A DNA stretch of 35,288 bases from Draconibacterium orientale (GTDB lineage: Bacteria > Bacteroidota > Bacteroidia > Bacteroidales > FEN-979), in NCBI GenBank assembly GCA_020718225.1, contig DYSO01000011.1:1-35288 (forward strand), written 5' to 3'. Positions within the stretch are counted from its first letter, which is position 1. Every line of letters begins with the position of its first letter. Positions 24,918 to 32,975 of the stretch are shown one piece after another. The notes below the pieces were generated by a model. It saw only the letters and a list, made by a program, of their open reading frames with translations. It made no database searches and was not told the DNA's origin. The translations under genes and the position numbers were made by a program.

Positions 24918-27341
24918 TTGATTAAGTTTATTCAGGATATACAGGACGAACCAGTTGGAGGAAAAGCGAAGGGGTTACAGATGTTGCGAAAAATCGGGCT
25001 CAATGTCCCCGATGCATTTGTTCTGATCCACCCCCGTACTGAAAATCTCGACGAAGCCCGGATTCAAAAACACCTTCACGCATTAGGGGAAGGATGCAAA
25101 GCCGTACGCTCCTCTGCCGTCAGCGAAGATGGCGCCAATGCCTCATTTGCCGGTCAATTTGAAACGTTTCTGAACCTTTGCTCTTACGGGGAGATCAAAG
25201 ATGCCATTATCAACTGTATTGAAGCCGCCAAAGCAGACCGGGTCCGCTCTTACAGCGGGAGCCTCCATTCAGAAGCCGACCTGCGGATTTCAGTGATCCT
25301 TCAGAATATGGTCGATGCCCGGATAGCCGGCGTCGTCTTTTCAATAAACCCGGTCAATAACCGGCGCGATACCATGATCATCAATGCCATTGCAGGACAT
25401 GGTGAAGAACTGGTGAGCGGAAAGAAAGACGCTGTGCATTACGAAATTTTAAGAAGCGGTAAAAATATTGACCTCATCACAAACCGCCTGTCACCAGCGG
25501 AAAAGAAAGATCCTTCAGCCGATAACCCGCTGTTGACAAAAAATCAGCTTATCGAAATCATGAAGGGGGCCAAATTAGCTGAATCGCATCATGGTATGCC
25601 GGTCGACCTCGAATGGGCCATCGATCAACAGGGTACATTGCACTGGCTTCAGGTACGGCCAATCACCACACTACAGGAGGTCCATTATAATGAACTTGAT
25701 TCTGTGAAGGAGGAAAGCAGCGATGTCTGGACTCTTGGGAACATCGGTGAGATGATGCCGGGTGTTGCCACCCCCCTTACCTGGTCGGTCAGCGCCGAAG
25801 CCATCGATTATGGAATGACCGTCCTTGCAAATCAAGTTGGCGCCTTCAAACTTAAAGACAGGACTTCTCCACGGTATATTCAGATGTTTTACAACCGGTT
25901 GTTCATAAATATGAGCAACATGATGGATTATCCGAAACACATCTGGTTAAACAAAGCAGATGATGTACAATTTGCATTAAGCGGAAAAGTTTTCCCCGGG
26001 ATTGCTGCGCAACCTGAAAGCGGGTTACCACGACGCATCTTTAATTTTTACCGGCAAATAGCCATTACTTTTCTTGCAAAAAAACACCTTGCAGCGCTTA
26101 AGAAACTGGAATCAACTTTCACTGTTGAAGCCTCCGGAAACCTGGTGAAAATACATGAGAATTTAGGAAAAGCCCGATATCAACTGGGTGTCGGATTTGG
26201 TCACCACCTGATGACCTCCGCTCAGTCGGGCACTCTTTATTCTGCATTTATGCGGATCATGGCCGGCAATAAACAGACTCCTTCTGCCGGCGATCACCAT
26301 ATTGCTACCATCCTGTTGCTCAACATCCCTGAAATTGAAAGCGCCGATGCCGTGAAATCCCTGGAACGGTTTGCAAACCTGATAAAACATGACGTGATGT
26401 TTGCTTCACGGTTTCTGACAGCCACTCCAGACGAGGCGCTGGCATTGTTGGAAAACGATGCCCCTTCGGAAATTTCAAGGCAATTTCGGGATTTTATTTC
26501 ACGCCATGGCCACCGTTGTGTAAGAGAATCAGAACTTCGGGAAAAAACATGGGAAGAACGCCCGCAGCTTCTTATCAAATCGCTTCAGACACGGATCAAA
26601 TTCAACGACAACAGGCCTGTCCAGCAAAATGTTTCCGCTTTAATACAGGAAGCCACAAAAAATCTTCCGCTTTTTAAACGGAACCTGCTCCGGATGCTGG
26701 TACCCTTAGCCCGCAGAGCAGTGGCCCGAAGGGAGATTACCAAAGCCGATGTGATCAGGATGGTCAGTAAGGTCAGAAAAGGATACCGGGAACTTGCCCT
26801 CCGGTTGACACAGGATGGATTGCTGGATGATCCCGACCAAATCTATTTTTTAACCCATGAAGAGATCGGCCTTTTAATCCATGACCATAACCCTCAATGG
26901 AAAGTAAAAGCCGGAAAACGCAGGGATATCTTCCCTGAACTGGATAAACTGGTTTTTGATGAGGTGAGCTTCGGAATCCCTGAACCCATGGAACAGGAGC
27001 ACGATATCGATGTCAGGGAAGGACAGTTGCAGGGAATACCTGTCAGCAGTGGCATCGTCGAAGGCCGGGCACGCATCATCCACACCCTTGCAGACGCTGA
27101 AAAACTGATGGAAGGCGAAATCATGATTGCCTCTTTTACCGATATCGGATGGACCCCTTACTTCAGTATTATTTCAGGACTGATTACCGAAATTGGAAGC
27201 CCTCTCTCCCATGGCGCTGTTGTTGCCCGTGAATACAGAATTCCTGCCATTGTAAGCGTTAAAGGGGCCAGACGGTTTTTTAAAGACGGCGACCTGGTGC
27301 ACCTGGATGGAAACAGGGGAATTGTAGAGAAGGTGGGTTAA
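24918..27341 (+). CDS. PEP synthase / rifampicin phosphotransferase-like enzyme
   Basis: An 807-aa multidomain phosphotransferase. The N-terminal PPDK_N ATP-binding domain has VGGKAKGLQMLRKIGLNVP at residues 12-30, KAVRSSAVSEDGANASFAGQ near 61, and LEWAIDQQGTLHWLQVRPIT near 235. A middle region (NIGEMMPGVATPLTWS near 275, then helix-rich to ~690) resembles the acceptor-binding domain of rifampicin phosphotransferase and other PEP-synthase-like enzymes. The C-terminal swivelling phosphohistidine domain carries GSPLSHGAVVAREYRIPAIV with the likely catalytic H765. There is no PEP-binding TIM barrel, so it is not a true PEP synthase; known relatives phosphorylate a small molecule from ATP. The substrate is unknown. 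Start is TTG, as an in-frame TAA lies just upstream. Confidence 0.78.
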   Translation: MIKFIQDIQDEPVGGKAKGLQMLRKIGLNVPDAFVLIHPRTENLDEARIQKHLHALGEGCKAVRSSAVSEDGANASFAGQFETFLNLCSYGEIKDAIINCIEAAKADRVRSYSGSLHSEADLRISVILQNMVDARIAGVVFSINPVNNRRDTMIINAIAGHGEELVSGKKDAVHYEILRSGKNIDLITNRLSPAEKKDPSADNPLLTKNQLIEIMKGAKLAESHHGMPVDLEWAIDQQGTLHWLQVRPITTLQEVHYNELDSVKEESSDVWTLGNIGEMMPGVATPLTWSVSAEAIDYGMTVLANQVGAFKLKDRTSPRYIQMFYNRLFINMSNMMDYPKHIWLNKADDVQFALSGKVFPGIAAQPESGLPRRIFNFYRQIAITFLAKKHLAALKKLESTFTVEASGNLVKIHENLGKARYQLGVGFGHHLMTSAQSGTLYSAFMRIMAGNKQTPSAGDHHIATILLLNIPEIESADAVKSLERFANLIKHDVMFASRFLTATPDEALALLENDAPSEISRQFRDFISRHGHRCVRESELREKTWEERPQLLIKSLQTRIKFNDNRPVQQNVSALIQEATKNLPLFKRNLLRMLVPLARRAVARREITKADVIRMVSKVRKGYRELALRLTQDGLLDDPDQIYFLTHEEIGLLIHDHNPQWKVKAGKRRDIFPELDKLVFDEVSFGIPEPMEQEHDIDVREGQLQGIPVSSGIVEGRARIIHTLADAEKLMEGEIMIASFTDIGWTPYFSIISGLITEIGSPLSHGAVVAREYRIPAIVSVKGARRFFKDGDLVHLDGNRGIVEKVG

Positions 27342-27344
27342 GTA

Positions 27345-27372
27345 ACGAATGACGAATGATGAATGACGAATC
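27345..27372 (+). repeat. heptanucleotide tandem array (4 units)
   Basis: ACGAATG, ACGAATG, ATGAATG and ACGAATC, beginning 3 bases after the stop of the phosphotransferase-like gene. Confidence 0.6.
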
Positions 27373-27401
27373 GGTAATATGAGCTTATCGTTGTGTTGTT
27401 A

Positions 27402-28856
27402 TTATAAGATCTTTTGTTTGAACTTTTCAAGGGTATCTTCATCGTCAGTCATCACCGTAAGCTGGTCGCCGGCATGAAAAACAGTTGCGCCATCGGGGAC
27501 AAATAAAACATCGCCCCGGATCACCATCGAGATTAAAATGCTTTTTGGAAGAGATAAACTCACCAATGTTTTATTTTCAATAACAGTTCCGGGAAGCAGT
27601 TCAATTTCTGCCCGCACCGGCTTCACGGTATTCACAAATTCTTCCTCAATGGCGCTCTTTTTCCGGATTGTAACCGGGACCGACAGCCCAAGTAGTTTGG
27701 CAACCCATGCTATTGTCGAACCCTGGATAAGTACCGAGATCAGGGAGATAAAAAAAACGAGATTAAAGATAAACATCCCGTTATCAATTTCAGCATCAAG
27801 TACATAAATGGACAGGATAACAGGAACGGCGCCCCGAAGCCCCACCCACGAAATAAAAAGTTTCGACCGGAAATTAAACCCTGAAAAAGCAAGTGAAATG
27901 AAAACAGCCAATGGCCGGGCAACAAGAATGATAAAAAAAGAAATAACCAATCCTACAGAAACAACGGGAATCAGTTGTTTCGGATAAACAAGCAACCCCA
28001 ATGTCAGGAACATAATGATCTGCATCAGCCAGGCCTGTCCATCGAAATGCTTGGTAAGACTGCGTTTATGGACAAATTCCTTATTTCCCAGGATGGTGGC
28101 GGCAATATAAACGGAGAGATAACCGTTACCGCCGATAAAATCGCTGAAAGCAAAAGTAAAGATGGCAAAAGCGATGAGCATCACTGAATAAAGCCCTTCA
28201 AACGACAGATGGATCCTGTTGATAATCCTTGTGATCAGGAAACCCATTGCAATTCCAAAAGGAATACCGAGGAGGAACTGTTTTAAGAACATCAGGATCA
28301 GTTTCCCGGCGGATACCGATTCAGATTGTAAGATAAAGATAAAAAAAATGGTGAGGAAATAGGCCATCGGATCGTTGCTTCCGCTTTCAAATTCCAGCAA
28401 CGGCCTGATCCTGCCTTTTAGCCCTGTGTTTTTCGATCGAAGGATAGAGAAAACAGCGGCAGCATCGGTAGAAGAGATAATTGAACCAAACAGCAAACCT
28501 TCGATAAGGCTTATATGTGTAAAATAGGAGATGAAAATCCCGGTTAAGGCTGCAGTGACAACAACGCCAAGGGTTGAAAGAAGAGCGCCTTGCCTGAGCA
28601 CCGGACGAATGTCGGAATACCGGGTATCCAATCCGCCGGAAAACAGAATTAAGATCAGGGCCAGGGTGCCGATAAATTTGGAAAGATGGATATCAAAAAA
28701 ATCGATATTCCCTACGCCGTCTGCGCCTGCCAACATCCCGACAGCCAGGAACAAAACGACCGTGGGAACTCCATATTTGGTCGATTTACTGAAAAATACA
28801 CTCAGGATAAGAAGGAAAGAACCTATCAGTAAAATATTTTCCAGGGTCAGGTTCAT
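27402..28856 (-). CDS. CPA1-family K+(Na+)/H+ antiporter with TrkA-C domain (NhaP2/CvrA-like)
   Basis: A 484-aa inner-membrane antiporter. About 12 hydrophobic segments can be seen, starting NILLIGSFLLILSVFF. The conserved CPA motifs LILFSGGLD, SIISSTDAAAVFSIL and FESGSNDPMAYFLT hold the acidic ion-binding residues. The last ~80 residues (VKPVRAEIELLPGTVIENKTLV...AGDQLTVMTDDED) form a cytoplasmic TrkA-C/RCK-C domain, as in NhaP2/CvrA potassium/proton antiporters. The start MNLTLENIL is chosen because its ATG comes one base after the guanine deaminase stop; the track start 18 codons upstream overlaps that gene. Co-transcription with guaD is therefore very likely. Confidence 0.88.
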   Translation of the reverse strand: MNLTLENILLIGSFLLILSVFFSKSTKYGVPTVVLFLAVGMLAGADGVGNIDFFDIHLSKFIGTLALILILFSGGLDTRYSDIRPVLRQGALLSTLGVVVTAALTGIFISYFTHISLIEGLLFGSIISSTDAAAVFSILRSKNTGLKGRIRPLLEFESGSNDPMAYFLTIFFIFILQSESVSAGKLILMFLKQFLLGIPFGIAMGFLITRIINRIHLSFEGLYSVMLIAFAIFTFAFSDFIGGNGYLSVYIAATILGNKEFVHKRSLTKHFDGQAWLMQIIMFLTLGLLVYPKQLIPVVSVGLVISFFIILVARPLAVFISLAFSGFNFRSKLFISWVGLRGAVPVILSIYVLDAEIDNGMFIFNLVFFISLISVLIQGSTIAWVAKLLGLSVPVTIRKKSAIEEEFVNTVKPVRAEIELLPGTVIENKTLVSLSLPKSILISMVIRGDVLFVPDGATVFHAGDQLTVMTDDEDTLEKFKQKIL

Positions 28857-28857
28857 C

Positions 28858-29331
28858 TCAATACGATACTTTGTCAACCTTATCGAGCCAAAGCCTGAAA
28901 AGGGCTTCACTTTTCGGGTTCCCGATTTTCACAAAATGAATTTTTCGCTCTTCAACCGGAAGGTTTAATTCTTCGTAGATGTGATTATCACGAAAACCGA
29001 TGTTTTCGGCATCCTTCCGTGTTGAACAATAATAAACTTCCTGGATATTGGCCCAGTATATTGCTGAAAGGCACATCGGGCAAGGCTCACATGTTGTGAA
29101 GATGGTAGCCCCGGTCAGATCAAAATGGCCGATGTTTTTACAGGCATTACGGATGGCCATTACCTCGGCATGTGCGGTGGGATCATTTTCGGAAATGACC
29201 TTATTGACACCCCGTCCGAGAATTTTTCCATCTCTGACGATTACTGCTCCAAAAGGGCCGCCATGATTGTTTTTTACCGATTCAATGGCATCATCAAACG
29301 CCTGATCGAGATATTGTGATAAACCATCCAT
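28858..29331 (-). CDS. guaD: guanine deaminase (cytidine-deaminase fold)
   Basis: Hydrolyses guanine to xanthine and ammonia. The zinc site is TAHAEVMAI (His ligand, Glu proton shuttle) plus TTCEPCPMC (two Cys). The overall run GGPFGAVIVRDGKI, NDPTAHAE, CLSAIYWA and GFRDNHIYEEL closely follows what I recall of the Bacillus subtilis enzyme, including its domain-swapped C-terminus (FRLWLDKVDKVSY). From ATG 29331 it is 157 aa, matching that family. The track frame runs 58 codons further upstream, but a good promoter (29365-29397) lies inside that extension, so I rejected it. It is divergent from the YgfK-like gene and followed after one base by the antiporter. Confidence 0.88.
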   Translation of the reverse strand: MDGLSQYLDQAFDDAIESVKNNHGGPFGAVIVRDGKILGRGVNKVISENDPTAHAEVMAIRNACKNIGHFDLTGATIFTTCEPCPMCLSAIYWANIQEVYYCSTRKDAENIGFRDNHIYEELNLPVEERKIHFVKIGNPKSEALFRLWLDKVDKVSY

Positions 29332-29364
29332 AGAATAGGGTTCAATGTCATTATTATTCTTTGA

Positions 29365-29397
29365 CAAAAATAAGGAGGAAAGCTGGTTAATTTCAAA
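29365..29397 (-). promoter_or_regulatory. guaD promoter (-33 TTTG and -7 TATTTTTG)
   Basis: On the minus strand TTTG (29394-29397) and a perfect -7 TATTTTTG (29365-29372) are separated by 21 bases. The predicted leader is ~28 nt to ATG 29331. This is one of the two most complete promoters in the window and decides the guaD start. Confidence 0.65.
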
Positions 29398-29475
29398 AAA
29401 ATCGCCTCCGGTTATCAAATATACATGTTTCAGATAATTCAATAAAAATTCTTCCCAATCAAAGCCTGAATCTCT

Positions 29476-29483
29476 TAATTTTG
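29476..29483 (+). promoter_or_regulatory. -7 element for the ygfK-like gene
   Basis: TAATTTTG is a perfect TAnnTTTG, 34 bases before the GTG start. It is divergent from guaD with ~100 bases between the -7 boxes, enough room for a shared regulator site. Confidence 0.5.
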
Positions 29484-29517
29484 ATTCGTTCAATCCATCA
29501 TCCATATTTTCAGTCCC

Positions 29518-32500
29518 GTGTCAGATAAATTTTTTCCTATTCCGTTTCCAAATCTTGTCCGGATCGTCCTGAGAGAGATCAAAATGCACAGGTTTTCCGG
29601 CATCCCGGAGTCCCTTTTTCATTTTCCATCGGCATCCGATCCTTTCACCATGGAACGCTATGGTCAAAAACTCGCCACACCCATTGGGCTGGCGGCCGGT
29701 CCCCATACCCAGTTATCGTTAAATATTGTTGCCGGATGGTTATGCGGCGCCCGGTATATTGAATTGAAGACCATTCAAACCCTCGATGAGCTGGATGTTT
29801 CCAAACCATGTATTGACATGCAGGATGAAGGTTATAATTGTGAATGGTCACAGGAACTTAAAACCGGTCAAACCTTTCTTGAATACCTCCACGCCTTGGT
29901 CCTGATTCATATTCTTCATCGGGAACTCGGATTTTACGGCCCGGTCGGCACTTTGTTCAACATGAGTATCGGATATAACCTGGAAGGGATCCTGAATCCA
30001 AATGTGCAGCAGTTTTTTAATTCCATCCATCGTTCATCTGAAACGATCGACCAGGTAAAACATTCCATCAGGGATATCTATCCCCGTATCGGTGAGATTG
30101 AAATCCCGGGCCCCATATCAAACCACGTCACCCTGAGTACCATGCACGGATGCCCGCCGGATGAAATTGAAAAAATTGGGTTGTACCTGATCCGTGAAAA
30201 AAAACTTCATACAACCATTAAATTAAACCCAACCCTTTTAGGCCCAGGTGAGCTTCGCGGGATATTAAAGGATAAACTTGGCTTTCCCACGCAGGTTCCC
30301 GATGAGGCTTTCGCCCATGACCTTAAATACCCTGAAGCGCTGAAGATTATTGACTCGCTTCAGCAGGCATCCCGTTCAGAGGGGCTCCGGTTCGGGGTAA
30401 AACTTACCAATACCCTTGAGAGCCTGAATCATAAGAGTGTATTCAGTAAAAAAGAACCGATGATGTACCTGAGCGGCCGGGCGCTTCATCCCATCAGCAT
30501 CAATCTTGCAAAAAAATTACAAAACGACTTTCACGGAAACCTCGATATCTCATTTTCTGGCGGCGCCGACTGTTTCAATATTTCCGATATTCTTGCCTGC
30601 GGACTGCGCCCTGTCACCGTTTGTACCGATCTGTTAAAACCCGGTGGATATGGAAGGTTATGGCAGTATATCGATCGGTTGAAAAACACCTTTAATTCCC
30701 TGAAAGCAGGATCCATCGAAGAATTTATTGTCCGGTCATCCGGCAATAACAGCTTAACGCCCCGGGAAGCAGCCCTGTTGAACCTTAACCGCTATGCTAA
30801 TCGCGTTAATGATGACCCGGCCTACCATAAAGTGAACTTATTTGAACCGGATATAAAAACAGACCGGCCGCTCGAATGGTTCGACTGCATTGAGGCCCCC
30901 TGTACCGCTACCTGCCCTGCCAATCAGGATATTCCCGCTTACATGTACCACACCTCCCGCGGTGATTTACAATCCGCCTTCGAAACAATTTTCGACACAA
31001 ACCCTTTCCCATCTGTCACCGGAATGGTGTGCGACCATCCCTGCCAGTCAAAATGTACCCGGATCAACTACGATACACCACTACACATTCGGGAGATCAA
31101 GCGGTTTGTGGCAGAAAACACCCCTTCCCCGGCCCCTCCTCCGGCAGCAGTTAACAGGAGCATAATCGGGAAAAAGGCTGCCATCATCGGGGCCGGGCCT
31201 GCCGGGTTATCCTGTGCCTGGTTTTTGCACCGTGCCGGATTCGCTGTTCAGGTTTTTGAACAAAAAAACATCACCGGAGGCATGGTTTCTTCTGCCATCC
31301 CTTCGTTCCGCATAACCGGAGAAGCCATCGAACAGGATATTCAAAGAATACTGAACTCCGGAATTGCCCTTCAGGATCATTACCTGGTTGATAAAACCAA
31401 TTTCATTCAGATTGCACAACAACACGACGTGGTTTTTATCGCCACAGGAGCACAGCGTTCGGTACCGTTGATTATTGAAGGGATCAAAGCGGAAGGGGTC
31501 CTCGATCCCCTGGAATTTCTGACCAATGTCAAAAACAACCGGGATCCGGGATCCGGAAACCAAATCGTGATTATCGGAGGTGGAAACACGGCGATGGATT
31601 CTGCCCGGACTGCCTGCCGCCTGGTTGGGCCCAATGGAAAAGTCACCGTGGCTTACCGGCGTACCCTGCACGAAATGCCGGCCGATAAAGGAGAAATTGA
31701 AGCCGTTCTTGCCGAAGGCATCGAAATCATTGAACTGGTACATCCCGAACGGGTGAAAACCATCCATGGACGCGTTGTTTCACTTATCTGTTCACGAAAT
31801 ACCCTTTTTTCGAAAAGCAATTCCCTGAACCTCCGGAACGACCGTCCCGCACCGGTAACAATACCTGGCTCGGAATTCGAAATCCCATGCGATACCATTA
31901 TCCCGGCCATCGGACAGCAAACCATCATCGATTTTATGGATGAATCATCGCTGAAGAGATCATCCGGAAGTTATCACACACAAAAGGCAGGGATATTCAT
32001 TGGCGGCGATGCCATGCGGGGCGCTTCTACTGCCATCAATGCCATTGCCGATGGACGAAAAGCGGCTGCCGAAATGGTGGCATGGTCGCTCAAAGGCTCA
32101 ACCGGCCAGTACCTCTCTCCCATGGCAGAAAATGAAAACACCATTGTCGAAAAAAACGACAACATCAGGGAGAGGCCGGCAATTGCAGAATTGATGCGCA
32201 ACAAAGCAATCCGCCGGAAAGGTGTTTCTCCTGAGGAAACACCCCTGTCAGACCGGAAGAATTTTAATTTGGTTATGCGGTCCTACTCCCCTGACGAAGC
32301 CCGGGACGAGGCATCACGCTGTCTGTTCTGCGACAGGTTATGCAATATTTGCGTCACCGTTTGCCCCAACCTGGCAAATTTCAGTTATACCATCGCCCCG
32401 GTTTACTACCGGCTTAAAAAGGCGGTTAAAATGCAAGATGGCGCCATTGGTTTTGCAGACGACTGTGATTTCAAAGTGCAACAGCCATATCAGATATTGA

Positions 32501-32868
32501 ATCTGCGCGACCTTTGTAACGAATGTGGCAACTGCACCACCTTTTGTCCAACGTCAGGACGCCCTTTTGCCGACAAACCAGGACTTTCACTTTCGGTCGG
32601 ATCATTTAACCGCGAGGATCATGGCTTTCTTCTAAGCTCCCTTCCTGACAAAGATATCCTGATATATAAAGAGAAGGAAAATATTAAAACCATTTACCTG
32701 CAAGATGGAAAATACCATTTCGAAACCGACCAGGTCCGGGCAATTCTTGATGCAGAAACCTTTGCCCCGATAGAAGTTTTCTTTCAGGCTCCTTGTATTA
32801 AAGAATATCATTTTACCTTTGCCGCAGAAATGAGCATTATCCTGAAAGGAGCCATCCAACTTAAATGA
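29518..32868 (+). CDS. ygfK: YgfK-like flavo-iron-sulfur oxidoreductase (putative selenate reductase subunit family)
   Basis: A 1116-aa protein that follows E. coli YgfK (about 1030 aa) from the first residues (RPIPF-like PIPFPNLV, then ATPIGLAAGPHTQL near 53-66, FIELKTIQ-like YIELKTIQ). Residues 1-430 are a dihydroorotate/dihydropyrimidine-dehydrogenase-like TIM barrel (STMHGCPPDE, SGGADCFN). CIEAPCTATCPANQ near 456 and CDHPCQSKCTR are GltD/DPYD-type Fe-S motifs. FAD and NAD(P)H sites are AAIIGAGPAGLSCAW (~554), IVIIGGGNTAMDSA (~682) and GIFIGGDAMRGAS (~824). Two ferredoxin-like clusters end it: CLFCDRLCNICVTVCP (~934) and CNECGNCTTFCP (~1000). YgfK belongs to anaerobic purine/urate catabolic loci (literature knowledge); its selenate name is historical. 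Start is GTG. Confidence 0.88.
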   Translation: MSDKFFPIPFPNLVRIVLREIKMHRFSGIPESLFHFPSASDPFTMERYGQKLATPIGLAAGPHTQLSLNIVAGWLCGARYIELKTIQTLDELDVSKPCIDMQDEGYNCEWSQELKTGQTFLEYLHALVLIHILHRELGFYGPVGTLFNMSIGYNLEGILNPNVQQFFNSIHRSSETIDQVKHSIRDIYPRIGEIEIPGPISNHVTLSTMHGCPPDEIEKIGLYLIREKKLHTTIKLNPTLLGPGELRGILKDKLGFPTQVPDEAFAHDLKYPEALKIIDSLQQASRSEGLRFGVKLTNTLESLNHKSVFSKKEPMMYLSGRALHPISINLAKKLQNDFHGNLDISFSGGADCFNISDILACGLRPVTVCTDLLKPGGYGRLWQYIDRLKNTFNSLKAGSIEEFIVRSSGNNSLTPREAALLNLNRYANRVNDDPAYHKVNLFEPDIKTDRPLEWFDCIEAPCTATCPANQDIPAYMYHTSRGDLQSAFETIFDTNPFPSVTGMVCDHPCQSKCTRINYDTPLHIREIKRFVAENTPSPAPPPAAVNRSIIGKKAAIIGAGPAGLSCAWFLHRAGFAVQVFEQKNITGGMVSSAIPSFRITGEAIEQDIQRILNSGIALQDHYLVDKTNFIQIAQQHDVVFIATGAQRSVPLIIEGIKAEGVLDPLEFLTNVKNNRDPGSGNQIVIIGGGNTAMDSARTACRLVGPNGKVTVAYRRTLHEMPADKGEIEAVLAEGIEIIELVHPERVKTIHGRVVSLICSRNTLFSKSNSLNLRNDRPAPVTIPGSEFEIPCDTIIPAIGQQTIIDFMDESSLKRSSGSYHTQKAGIFIGGDAMRGASTAINAIADGRKAAAEMVAWSLKGSTGQYLSPMAENENTIVEKNDNIRERPAIAELMRNKAIRRKGVSPEETPLSDRKNFNLVMRSYSPDEARDEASRCLFCDRLCNICVTVCPNLANFSYTIAPVYYRLKKAVKMQDGAIGFADDCDFKVQQPYQILNLRDLCNECGNCTTFCPTSGRPFADKPGLSLSVGSFNREDHGFLLSSLPDKDILIYKEKENIKTIYLQDGKYHFETDQVRAILDAETFAPIEVFFQAPCIKEYHFTFAAEMSIILKGAIQLK

Positions 32869-32888
32869 TAACATTCCTGCAAAAAAAA

Positions 32889-32972
32889 TCATATATCATA
32901 TATCGTATATCGTAAATCGTATATCGTAAATCGTAAATCGTATATCGTATATCGTAAATCGTAAATCGTAAA
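32889..32972 (+). repeat. 12-unit heptanucleotide tandem array before the PLP gene
   Basis: Twelve exact 7-bp steps of consensus TCRTAWA (TCATATA x2, then TCGTATA and TCGTAAA variants) run from 32889 to 32972, ending 3 bases before the ATG at 32976. An A-run precedes it. The array contains stops in all frames, so it is not an N-terminal extension. Confidence 0.9.
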
Positions 32973-32975
32973 TCC

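Noticed and set aside
24918-27341. Annotation as a true PEP synthase
   Set aside because: The PEP/pyruvate-binding barrel that follows the phosphohistidine domain in PpsA is absent; the protein ends right after that domain.
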